The notes below the pieces were generated by a model. It did not search any database. It had not been told where the DNA came from and saw only the letters and a program-made list of their open reading frames with translations. A stretch of DNA of 45,294 nucleotides from Oscillospiraceae bacterium (GTDB lineage: Bacteria > Bacillota > Clostridia > Oscillospirales > Oscillospiraceae): positions 1-45,294 of the forward strand of contig SVMC01000014.1 of assembly GCA_015067585.1 (NCBI GenBank), written 5' to 3'. The first letter of the stretch is position 1. Every line of letters begins with the position of its first letter. This document shows, piece by piece, positions 38,257 to 45,294 of this stretch. The translations under genes and the position numbers were made by a program.

Positions 38257-39795
38257 TCAATCGTTGCTGGTCTTAAGAATGGCGGCCATAATGCCTTCCT
38301 GGGTGGCTTCGGAGCCTGCGAATTCGGCAACGAAGCGGCCTTCATTCATAACATAGATTCTGTCGCTCATGCCCAGAACTTCGGGCAGTTCGGAAGAAAT
38401 CATAATGACGGACTTGCCATCAGCAACAAGCGTATTAATGATGTTATAGATTTCATACTTTGCGCCGACATCGATACCGCGGGTGGGCTCATCGAGGATC
38501 AGCACATCGGGACCAGCGAACATCCACTTTGCAAGCAGAACCTTCTGCTGGTTACCACCGGAAAGGTTACCAACCAGCTGCTCAACGCTGGGGGTCTTGG
38601 TGCGGAGCTTTTCGCGATATTCCTCCGCAACCGCATATTCCTTGTCAAAGTCGATAACGCCTGCAGTGGAGACGCCTTCGAGGTTGGCGAGGGTGGTATT
38701 CTCACGGATCGTGTTGGACAGGATCAGACCATTGCCCTTACGGTCTTCGGTGACATATGCCAGGCCCTGCTTGATGGCGGACTTGGAATTGGTCATCTTC
38801 ACTTCCTTTCCGTTCAGGAAGACCTGGCCGGAAATGGAGGAACCGTAGCTGCGGCCGAAGATACTCATAGCGAGCTCGGTACGGCCGGCGCCCATCAGAC
38901 CGGAAATGCCAAGCACTTCGCCCTTGCGGACATAGAAGTTGACATTATCAACGACCTTCTTGTCGGGATAGACAGGATGATAAACAGTCCAGTCCTTAAC
39001 TTCCATGGCAGTATCGCCAATTTCAACGCCGTGACGCTTGGGGAAGCGGTCGGCGATCTCACGGCCTACCATGCCCTTGATGATGCGGTCTTCAGAGAAG
39101 TCATCCACACCCTTAACCAGGGTTTCAATGGTCTGGCCGTCACGAACGACGGTGATATCGTCCGCTACATAGGAAACCTCATTGAGCTTATGAGAGATAA
39201 TAATCGAGGTAAGGCCTTCGCCCTTCAGACGGATCAGCAGATCCAGGAGAGCCTGGGAGTCAGATTCGTTCAGGGAGGAGGTGGGTTCATCGAGAATAAG
39301 TAATCTTGCATGTTTTGAAAGGGCCTTTGCGATTTCTACAAGCTGCTGCTTACCAACACCGATGTCACGGATCAAGGTATGAGAGGACTCGGAAAGTCCA
39401 ACAATCCGGAGGTATTTGTCTGCTTCAGTGTAGGTGGTGGTCCAGTCAATAGCGTAGGACTTGCCACGCTCGTTGCCAAGGAACATATTCTCGCCGATGG
39501 TCATGTCGGGTACCAGAGCAAGCTCCTGATGGATGATGACGATACCCTTAGCTTCGCTGTCGCGAATCTTAGAAAAGCGGCATACTTCTCCGTCATAAAC
39601 AATGTCGCCAGTGTAGGTGCCGTACGGATAGATGCCGCTGAGTACATTCATGAGGGTGGACTTGCCGGCGCCGTTTTCGCCGACGAGTGCATGAATGCTG
39701 CCTTCTTTCACCTTGAAGTTCACATCGTCCAGTGCCTTGACGCCGGGGAACTCTTTGGTGATGTTTTTCATTTCGAGTAGGATCTTCTCAGACAA
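38257..39795 (-). CDS. mmsA: Monosaccharide ABC transporter, two-domain ATP-binding protein (MmsA/GguA/XylG type)
   Basis: The ATPase of the sugar importer, 512 residues with two ABC domains. Domain 1 has Walker [10 protein letters not shown] and a Walker B ending in [12 protein letters not shown]. Domain 2 has the degenerate Walker [11 protein letters not shown] normal for CUT2 importers, the signature [14 protein letters not shown], and Walker [14 protein letters not shown]. The start is a TTG (39793-39795) with GGAGG seven bases before it. The gene follows the binding-protein gene by 103 bases, within which a 10-bp hairpin lies. Confidence 0.95.
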   Translation of the reverse strand: MSEKILLEMKNITKEFPGVKALDDVNFKVKEGSIHALVGENGAGKSTLMNVLSGIYPYGTYTGDIVYDGEVCRFSKIRDSEAKGIVIIHQELALVPDMTIGENMFLGNERGKSYAIDWTTTYTEADKYLRIVGLSESSHTLIRDIGVGKQQLVEIAKALSKHARLLILDEPTSSLNESDSQALLDLLIRLKGEGLTSIIISHKLNEVSYVADDITVVRDGQTIETLVKGVDDFSEDRIIKGMVGREIADRFPKRHGVEIGDTAMEVKDWTVYHPVYPDKKVVDNVNFYVRKGEVLGISGLMGAGRTELAMSIFGRSYGSSISGQVFLNGKEVKMTNSKSAIKQGLAYVTEDRKGNGLILSNTIRENTTLANLEGVSTAGVIDFDKEYAVAEEYREKLRTKTPSVEQLVGNLSGGNQQKVLLAKWMFAGPDVLILDEPTRGIDVGAKYEIYNIINTLVADGKSVIMISSELPEVLGMSDRIYVMNEGRFVAEFAGSEATQEGIMAAILKTSND

Positions 39796-39832
39796 ACAAT
39801 CGCCTCCAGTGTTCAGTTCTTTCTTTTAAGAA

Positions 39833-39860
39833 GCCGGGCAAGCCCGAAGACTTGCCCGGC
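39833..39860 (-). other. Intercistronic hairpin after the sugar-binding protein gene
   Basis: GCCGGGCAAG (39833-39842) pairs with CTTGCCCGGC (39851-39860), loop of 8. Hairpins at this place usually raise the amount of binding-protein mRNA over that of the ATPase and permease. Confidence 0.75.
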
Positions 39861-39898
39861 CAGAGTACTAAGCAAATTTAATTTAATTCAATTAAGAA

Positions 39899-41044
39899 TT
39901 AGCCAGCCAGCTGATCCTCGGTGTAGTATTCGGATTCGATCAGCAGTTCCTTGTAGTTGTCGATGGTGCAAGCCTTGGGAGCGCACAGGTAGCTGGGGAT
40001 GATGCCGGTGCCGTTGTCATAGGTCTCTTCGTCGTTGATGGGGGGCTCGGTGCCCTTCATGATGGCGTCGACCATTTCAGCAGCCTTGGCAGCCAGGTCA
40101 CGGGTATCCTTGAAGACGGACATAGCCTGCTTGCCGTCCAGCATGTTCTGCATGGAAACGATGTCGCAGTCCTGACCGGTGATGATGGGATATACGTCGT
40201 TGCTGTAAGCGGTGGACAGAGCGGTAGCTACGCCCTGAGCGGTGGAGTCGTTGGAAGCCATGACAGCGTGCAGGGGCTTGTCAGCGTAGTAGGTGGAGAG
40301 GATGTTTTCGAAACGTTCCTGAGCCTTAGCTGCGTCCCAGCCTTCGGTAGCAACGTCGAGCTTTTCGGTCTGACCGGACTGGCAAACCAGAACGCCGGAA
40401 TCAACATATTCCTGCAGGACGGACATAGCGCCGTCGAAGAAGAAGTTGATGTTGTTGTCGCCGGGGTCGCCGGTGATGAATTCGATGTTGAAGGGGCCTT
40501 CGTTGTTAGCGAGGTCCAGAGTGTCGATGATGTACTGGCCCTGCATAACGCCAACCAGGAAGTTGTCGAAGGTTGCGTAGTAGGTGACAGCATCGGAGCC
40601 CATGATCAGACGGTCATAAGCGATAACTGCGCAGCCAGCTTCCTTAGCCTGAGCCAGGACAGTGCCGAGAGCTTCGCCGTCGATGGCGGAGATAACGACA
40701 GCCTTTGCGCCGTTAGCGATCATGTTTTCGATCTGGGAGATCTGCATTGCGGAGTCGTTAGCAGCGAACTGCAGGTCAACTTCGTAGCCAGCAGCTTCGA
40801 GCTGGGACTGCATGTTGGCGCCGTCCTGGTTCCAACGCTGCAGGTCCTTGGTGGGCATGGAAACGCCAACGAGGAGGGATTCTTCTTCAACGGGTTCTTC
40901 AACGGGTTCTTCTACGGGTTCTTCAACGGGGGTTTCAACGGGTTCTTCTACGGGTTCTTCAACGGGTTCTTCGGTGGTGTTTGCGCAAGCTACCAGGCCA
41001 AATACCATGACCAGAGCGAGCAGCAGAGCAAGCAGTTTTTTCAT
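39899..41044 (-). CDS. chvE: ChvE-type sugar-binding lipoprotein
   Basis: The extracellular binding protein of the sugar importer, 381 residues. A lipoprotein signal ends in FGLVACAN. Next comes a linker of repeated PVEE units (about 24-53), then a two-lobe periplasmic-binding-protein fold of the ChvE/multiple-monosaccharide class (VGVSMPTKDLQRWNQDGANM; AVVISAIDGEAL; YDRLIMGSDAVTYYATFDNF; ITGQDCDIVSMQNM). ChvE itself binds several aldoses, among them arabinose, galactose and xylose, so the exact ligand is open. It is the first gene of the sugar operon. The ATG at 41044 has AAAGGA upstream. Confidence 0.93.
   Translation of the reverse strand: MKKLLALLLALVMVFGLVACANTTEEPVEEPVEEPVETPVEEPVEEPVEEPVEEESLLVGVSMPTKDLQRWNQDGANMQSQLEAAGYEVDLQFAANDSAMQISQIENMIANGAKAVVISAIDGEALGTVLAQAKEAGCAVIAYDRLIMGSDAVTYYATFDNFLVGVMQGQYIIDTLDLANNEGPFNIEFITGDPGDNNINFFFDGAMSVLQEYVDSGVLVCQSGQTEKLDVATEGWDAAKAQERFENILSTYYADKPLHAVMASNDSTAQGVATALSTAYSNDVYPIITGQDCDIVSMQNMLDGKQAMSVFKDTRDLAAKAAEMVDAIMKGTEPPINDEETYDNGTGIIPSYLCAPKACTIDNYKELLIESEYYTEDQLAG
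40881..40977. repeat. 12-base tandem repeat coding for the PVEE linker
   Basis: About eight copies of a 12-base unit (consensus on the minus strand GAAGAACCCGTT) inside chvE encode the Pro-Val-Glu-Glu linker between the lipid anchor and the binding domain. One unit codes for PVET. Tandem DNA of this kind can change copy number. Confidence 0.85.
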
Positions 41045-41081
41045 TTTGGTCTTGTCCTTTCAAAAAATTTTTTATTGCAGC

Positions 41082-41135
41082 ACATGCTGACGCATGTTAC
41101 TACCGTTTTCAGGGCGCACTCGTCTCTTTGAGTGC
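41082..41135. promoter_or_regulatory. Two inverted repeats in the chvE leader
   Basis: ACATGC-TGAC-GCATGT (41082-41097) and GCACTC-N8-GAGTGC (41116-41135) lie downstream of the -10. They are candidates for a repressor operator or mRNA hairpins. No regulator gene is adjacent. Confidence 0.5.
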
Positions 41136-41144
41136 TACAGATAG

Positions 41145-41173
41145 ATTTTAATGATTTGCTACAAGAATGTCAA
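41145..41173 (-). promoter_or_regulatory. Promoter of the sugar operon
   Basis: On the minus strand TTGACA (41168-41173) and TAAAAT (41145-41150), spacer 17, about 100 bases before chvE. Confidence 0.8.
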
Positions 41174-41287
41174 GCAAATATTACAAGTAAAATATGTAAT
41201 TTTGTTTTTTTGTGGATTCTATACATTTTCTGCTCGTTGGAACTGGTGATTTCGCCCTTTGCCGTTCGTTTTCGGCGGCGATATTCT

Positions 41288-42517
41288 TTATTCTTCTTCG
41301 ACGATCGCTGCCGCGATGTCCTCTTCTGTAAGCTGATCGGTATAGAGGTCTTCCACCTGGGCGATGATGATGTTCTCCACATAGTCCTGATACTCATACT
41401 TGTTGATTTCCTCAAGCATGTAGCTCGTGAAGGCATCGTAGCTCATGTCGTAGGAGGCCTGGCTGCGCCAGTAGACATCGTCGGTCTCGCCGACATAGTA
41501 GAAGAAATAGTTGCCGGATTCCATGAAATAATTTCTGGTGTCACCCTGTTCTCTGGGTTCGTCGAAGCACCAGTCATCAAAATAGGAGAAATTCATGGTG
41601 CCGGGGGCCACTGCTTCCAGATAGTCCTGTGCAAAGCCCTCTTCGCTCCACTTTTCGCCGAAAGCCATGAAGCCTTCTTCGGACTTGTCTTCCCAAGTCT
41701 CCCATTCGTCCAGCATCTTGTTGAACTTTTCATCGATGAACTCATAGTTCTCATCGGTCTGGTCGGTGGCCATGACCACGATGTAGCGAAGCTTTGCCAT
41801 GTTGATGTCCAGCTTTTCAATGCCGTTGGCGGCATATTCCTCGGCGTGCTCATCGTAGTAGGCCTCCACCTCTTCATCGGTGAAGGTGAACTTGGTATTG
41901 ATCTGGGAAGTATATTCCCGCACCACAAACTGGTCGTGAATATAGTCCAGATAGCTCTCCAGATCGGCATAGGGGCCATAGTTGCCGATCAGGTAGTCTT
42001 CCACGGACTCATAGCCCATGCTGTCCGCAATGCCCTGCAGCTCTTCCTCTGCGTTGGCGAGGGTGTTCCGGGCGGTCTCGGACAGTTCAAAGCCTTCGGC
42101 CTCAGCCAGATCATTCAGGGTACAGTACTGCTTGAAGGCCATGAGGGCGTCACTGATGAAATAATCTTCCCAGGTCATGGTCTCGCTGTACATCTGCTGG
42201 TTCAGCGGCGTATAGAGATCAAGAATCTGCTGGACAGTGCCGCCATAATAGTTCAGGAAGGAGGAATAGCTGGTCCAATAGTAGTAAGACAGGGTGATGC
42301 TGTCCAGGGTATGGTCGCCAAGGGTGGCAACGGGCTTACGCCAGTCCTCTTCCGTGAAGACCACTTCCTCTTCGCCCTGTTGGGCATCGTCTGTGGTCTC
42401 GGATGCGTCGGGTTCCTCTGCCGCGGGATCTTCCGTCGGCTTGGCGCAGGCGCTAAACACGGACAGACAAAGTGCAAGGCACAGCAGACAAATCAATACT
42501 CTTTTCAAATTCGACAT
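41288..42517 (-). CDS. SurA/PrsA-like N-domain lipoprotein (putative foldase)
   Basis: A 409-residue extracellular lipoprotein. The signal ends in the lipobox SVFSAC. The next 30 residues are an acidic Glu/Asp/Thr linker. The body is all-helical and acidic, with the pattern VATLGDHTLDSITLSYYYW and a later KFTFTDEEVEAYYDEHAEEY, as in the chaperone part of SurA, PrsA and trigger-factor-like proteins. I do not see a parvulin prolyl-isomerase domain with its usual motifs in the remaining 200 residues, so it may be only a chaperone. The start at 42517 is supported by AAGGAG upstream. It lies alone between the sugar operon and jag. Confidence 0.7.
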   Translation of the reverse strand: MSNLKRVLICLLCLALCLSVFSACAKPTEDPAAEEPDASETTDDAQQGEEEVVFTEEDWRKPVATLGDHTLDSITLSYYYWTSYSSFLNYYGGTVQQILDLYTPLNQQMYSETMTWEDYFISDALMAFKQYCTLNDLAEAEGFELSETARNTLANAEEELQGIADSMGYESVEDYLIGNYGPYADLESYLDYIHDQFVVREYTSQINTKFTFTDEEVEAYYDEHAEEYAANGIEKLDINMAKLRYIVVMATDQTDENYEFIDEKFNKMLDEWETWEDKSEEGFMAFGEKWSEEGFAQDYLEAVAPGTMNFSYFDDWCFDEPREQGDTRNYFMESGNYFFYYVGETDDVYWRSQASYDMSYDAFTSYMLEEINKYEYQDYVENIIIAQVEDLYTDQLTEEDIAAAIVEEE

Positions 42518-42650
42518 GGGTGTTTCTCTCCTTGGATATGCGGAAATGGCCGGTTTTCGTCCATCTGCCACTCAGGGGTTTCACCGCTGACCGCTCCATG
42601 GAGAAAAGTACGCGTTTTCGCAAAGTTAACTTTATTATAAAGTACAATTT

Positions 42651-42679
42651 ATTATAATGAATCCCGCCTCTTATTTCAA
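42651..42679 (-). promoter_or_regulatory. Promoter of the SurA/PrsA-like lipoprotein gene
   Basis: On the minus strand TTGAAA (42674-42679) and TATAAT (42651-42656) are 17 bases apart. The leader is about 130 bases. Confidence 0.75.
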
Positions 42680-42803
42680 GAGGAATCGTCAGGAATCCCA
42701 TGCTTTCCCCCTTTTGCCTATTTCGCGCTTTGAAATTTTGTGCAAATCGCATTTTTTTAACGAAAATTCCGGTTGTTATGTAAATTTAATCCCGGAGAAA
42801 GCA

Positions 42804-42840
42804 AACACAGGGACACCACATTAAAGCAGGTCCCTGTGTT
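42804..42840 (-). terminator. Terminator of the yidD-yidC-jag operon
   Basis: AACACAGGGAC (42804-42814) pairs with GTCCCTGTGTT (42830-42840). It lies 10 bases after the jag stop on the minus strand, with a moderately T-rich tail. Confidence 0.8.
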
Positions 42841-42850
42841 ATAAACAGTA

Positions 42851-43858
42851 TTACTGTGCGTCCGCGTTCTTATAGCGGTTGTAGGACACCACCACACGGC
42901 GGTTCGGCTCGGTACCGGTGGAGAAGGTGGAAACACCCTCCACCTCCTGCAGGGCAGAGTGGATCACATGGCGCTCATAGGCGTTCATGGGCTCCAGGGT
43001 GATGTTGCGGCGATAGCGCACCACCTTGCCTGCCACCTTGCGGGCCAGACGCTTGAGGGATTCCTCCCGCTTTGCGCGGTAGCATTCGGCATCCACATTG
43101 ATGCGGGAACGCTTGGCGGCATCACGGTTGATGCTGTAATTGGTGAGGTGCTGAATGGCATCCAGCGTGTCACCGCGGCGGCCGATCAGCATGCCGAGAT
43201 TCTCGCCCACCAGTTCTACATGGTAGGTATCTTCCTTGGTCTTCACGGCATGGGGCACAGCGGTGGAGCCCATATGCTGCAGCAAACCCCGGATGAACTG
43301 CTCGATGCGCTCTTCCATGGAGCCGGGTTCCGCGGGGGCATATTCCTTGGGCTCGGGCTTGGGTGCTTCTTCCTTGGGTGCGGCAAGCTCGGCTTCGGCA
43401 TTGGCTGCGGGCTTACTGTGGTTCTTATTGCCGCTGCGGCGGCGGTTATTATGGTTGCGACGGGAGCGGCTGCCTTCCTGACGGGGCTGCTGCTCGCGGG
43501 TTTCCTCTGCAGGCTGCTTTTCTTCCTTGGGTTCCGGCTCTGCCACGACCTGTACGGGGGGCTTGGGAGCCGCCTTGGGCAGGTCCACCACCTTGGCGGC
43601 CTTTGCTGCCGGGGATTCCTTCTTCTTGGGCTTGGAACGGGAGGCAGAGGACAGGGCGGGAGAGGGACGGCTGGGCTCATCCGGTACTTCGTAGGTCACC
43701 TTGACCTTGGCGGGAGAGGCACCGATCCCCAGAAAACCGGTCTTCGCATTCTCAAGCACTTCCACGCTGACGCTGTCGCGGTCCATTTTCAGGGCATCCA
43801 GCGCCGCCTGAATGGCAAGATCAATGGTTTTGCCGGTTGCGATATAGTTTCTTTCCAT
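42851..43858 (-). CDS. jag: RNA-binding protein Jag/KhpB (Jag-N, KH, R3H)
   Basis: A 335-residue cytoplasmic RNA-binding protein. The Jag-N domain is at 1-52 (GKTIDLAIQAALDALKMDRD, then FLGIGASPAKVKVTYE). A long low-complexity middle (about 55-185), rich in Pro, Glu, Lys and Arg with RRNHNNRRRSGNKNH, is unusually large. A KH domain follows (LVGENLGMLIGRRGDTLDAI), then an R3H domain (LEPMNAYERHVIHSALQ). KhpB proteins bind many RNAs and affect cell elongation and division in other Firmicutes. The ATG at 43858 has AAGGAG upstream, and yidC ends 14 bases earlier. Confidence 0.95.
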   Translation of the reverse strand: MERNYIATGKTIDLAIQAALDALKMDRDSVSVEVLENAKTGFLGIGASPAKVKVTYEVPDEPSRPSPALSSASRSKPKKKESPAAKAAKVVDLPKAAPKPPVQVVAEPEPKEEKQPAEETREQQPRQEGSRSRRNHNNRRRSGNKNHSKPAANAEAELAAPKEEAPKPEPKEYAPAEPGSMEERIEQFIRGLLQHMGSTAVPHAVKTKEDTYHVELVGENLGMLIGRRGDTLDAIQHLTNYSINRDAAKRSRINVDAECYRAKREESLKRLARKVAGKVVRYRRNITLEPMNAYERHVIHSALQEVEGVSTFSTGTEPNRRVVVSYNRYKNADAQ

Positions 43859-43872
43859 AGTTACTCCTTGCG

Positions 43873-45108
43873 TTATTCATCCGCCGCATCATAGGTATTG
43901 CGGCCATAGCGATCCGGCTGATAGGCACGGCCCTTGCAGAAGGGACGGTCGGCAATGCCGGACAGAGGCAGATCCTCTTCGGGTTCCAGACCCAGAGAGG
44001 CGCGCTGCTTTGCAGCATATTCACGGGCAGCGGCGTCAGCCAGCTCGCGCTGCTTCAGCTTCTGCTTCTTCTTGCTGGTGTTTTCGGTGATGCCATCGGG
44101 ATTTTCGGCACGGCGCAGGGCACGGATGCGCTCCTTCTCGGCCTCTTCCATGGCCTTCTGCAGGGCGATCTCCTGCCGTCTTGCGTCCTCTTCGTCATAG
44201 CCCTTGCGGAAAATCGCGGTAAACGCCACTTCCTGCAGGGTGGAGAACACAGCCTGGGCGATCCAGTAGATGGACAGGGCGGCAGGCATGACGAAGCCGA
44301 TCCACAGGGACATCAGGGGCATCATATAGAGCAGGCTCTTGGAGGTCTGGTTGACCGCATCGGCGGAGGCCTTGTCCTTTTCGCCCTTTTCGTTGCTGGC
44401 AACGGAGCTGTTGAGCTTCTGGGTCAGCAGAGAGGACAGGAACTGGGTGCCTGCGGAGAACACGGGCAGCAGGAACAGGCCGACATTGGCCCAGTTATAG
44501 ACCTCAAATGCCCAGATCTTGAAATTGGGCACCATGCCCAGATTGATGCCGAGGAAATCGAAATTGATGCCTTCCAGTGCCACATCCGCAAGCTCGGGCA
44601 GAGCTTCCCGGATCTGGGGAAGGAACTGAGGGATATAGTTGGCAGCGATCATCTGGTGATAGAATTCCTGCTTGCCAAGCTCGATGCCGCCGGCCTTGAT
44701 GATTTCCACGATGGTCTCGGCCTGCTCCATGGTCAGATGCATCAGATATACCATGGGCTGACGGATGACGGTATAGAGAGGGATCAGGATCAGCAGCGGG
44801 AGGAGGGTCCACAGGCAGCCGCCGGTGGGAGAAATGCCTTCCTCCTTATAAAGGGCCACGGTGGCCCGCTGATAGGCTTCCTTATCGTCGCCGTACTTCT
44901 TCTCCAGCTGCTTGAGCTGGGGTGCCATACGGGACATCTTCATCATGTTCTTCTTGCCCTTCGCGCTGGGGTAGAGCAGAAGCAGCTTGACGATCAGGGA
45001 AAAGAGGATCAGAGCCACACCGTAGTTGGCAGTCCAGTTATAAAGCCACTCCAGGATGTAGCCAAAGGGGACACGGATAATGTCCATCAAGCTGAATGCT
45101 AAAATCAT
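43873..45108 (-). CDS. yidC: Membrane protein insertase YidC/OxaA
   Basis: Inserts membrane proteins with or without the Sec channel. The 411-residue protein has the Gram-positive form: a membrane segment near the N-terminus (LILFSLIVKLLLLYPSAKG; the usual groove Arg seems to be Lys here), a cytoplasmic loop with MMKMSRMAPQLKQLEKKYGD, then GGCLWTLLPLLILIPLYTVI and three further segments. The C-terminal tail of about 95 residues is highly charged and likely binds ribosomes. I start at 45108 (GGAG six bases upstream); the frame to 45135 has no ribosome site. The neighbours jag and yidD are the classical ones. Confidence 0.96.
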   Translation of the reverse strand: MILAFSLMDIIRVPFGYILEWLYNWTANYGVALILFSLIVKLLLLYPSAKGKKNMMKMSRMAPQLKQLEKKYGDDKEAYQRATVALYKEEGISPTGGCLWTLLPLLILIPLYTVIRQPMVYLMHLTMEQAETIVEIIKAGGIELGKQEFYHQMIAANYIPQFLPQIREALPELADVALEGINFDFLGINLGMVPNFKIWAFEVYNWANVGLFLLPVFSAGTQFLSSLLTQKLNSSVASNEKGEKDKASADAVNQTSKSLLYMMPLMSLWIGFVMPAALSIYWIAQAVFSTLQEVAFTAIFRKGYDEEDARRQEIALQKAMEEAEKERIRALRRAENPDGITENTSKKKQKLKQRELADAAAREYAAKQRASLGLEPEEDLPLSGIADRPFCKGRAYQPDRYGRNTYDAADE

Positions 45109-45180
45109 ATGGTCTCCTTCGTTGTGTGCCGGCAAGCCGGCTAAAACTTCTGTTCGTTCGGCAGCCTATGGCCCGGCTGC

Positions 45181-45294
45181 TCAGGGCACGGGATCGTAAT
45201 GATCCCCCTTGTGGAAGGGGTGGCACCGCAATAACCGCCGCAGAGCCAACCAGCCGCCGCGAAGTGCCCCATAGCGCGAGATCGCCTCATAGGC
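45181..45294 (-). CDS. yidD: Membrane protein insertion efficiency factor YidD, C-terminal part
   Basis: Only the last 37 codons and the stop are in the window; the start is beyond the right edge. The visible part contains [20 protein letters not shown] followed by HPF and ends DHYDPVP, which is the conserved YidD signature including the Cys-His-Pro. YidD is a small membrane-associated protein that assists YidC. yidC follows after 72 bases. In most Firmicutes rnpA and rpmH come just before, next to dnaA. Confidence 0.95.
   Translation of the reverse strand, partial: AYEAISRYGALRGGWLALRRLLRCHPFHKGDHYDPVP

Larger units (their letters stand above)
42518..42850. other. Intergenic region between the foldase-like gene and jag
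   Basis: A 333-base AT-rich gap. On the minus strand TTGAAA (42674-42679) and TATAAT (42651-42656), spacer 17, form a good promoter for the foldase-like gene. The terminator of jag lies at 42804-42840. No further gene or RNA is seen. Confidence 0.7.

Overview
The window reads as a chromosomal segment of a gut-type clostridium, most like Oscillospiraceae/Oscillospirales. This is an inference from gene content (ftsEX with an M23 hydrolase and an S41 protease, type-2-like OMP decarboxylase fold, SLH proteins, several ECF vitamin transporters, no outer-membrane genes), from moderately high GC, and from strong Shine-Dalgarno sites, several with TTG or GTG starts. No insertion sequence, integrase, CRISPR array or prophage was found.

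Left block (1-7,000, mostly minus strand): greA-lysS, then a likely operon read right to left: PucR-type regulator, ftsE, ftsX, M23 hydrolase with a coiled coil, S41 protease. This is a cell-wall division module. An RsuA-type pseudouridine synthase follows. From 7,000 to 10,100 (plus strand) come a small DUF4830-like lipoprotein, an FMN riboswitch with ribU, tRNA-Thr, an array of small palindromes and a YwaF-like membrane protein.

Surface and accessory block (10,200-16,100): two adjacent minus-strand SLH surface proteins (a BspA-type leucine-rich repeat protein and a phage-tail-type lysozyme), a repeat-filled gap, then an AT-richer lipoprotein gene divergent from a small XRE regulator. Three copies of a 7-4-7 palindromic operator lie in the gap between these two genes.

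Metabolic block (16,200-31,200): DUF362 ferredoxin protein; cobalamin riboswitch with a DUF4430 protein and an ECF S component; tRNA-Met and tRNA-Glu; a PyrF-fold protein that lacks the catalytic Lys/Asp motif; a Ca/Na antiporter; pyruvate phosphate dikinase; a second YwaF-like protein; a GltB/GltD-type small-subunit oxidoreductase; an NCS2 purine permease; TPP riboswitch with thiT; and a two-gene radical SAM operon.

Sugar block (31,266-41,050, minus strand, transcribed right to left): a ChvE-type sugar-binding lipoprotein, a two-domain ABC ATPase, a permease, xylulokinase, a DUF4867 protein, an L-fucose/arabinose-isomerase-like enzyme, aldose 1-epimerase and an AEC-family carrier. Together they look like uptake and entry of an aldopentose into the pentose phosphate pathway by a route without classical xylA. 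Right end (41,288-45,294): a SurA/PrsA-like lipoprotein, then jag-yidC-yidD, the set usually found beside rpmH/dnaA, so the replication origin may lie just beyond the right edge.
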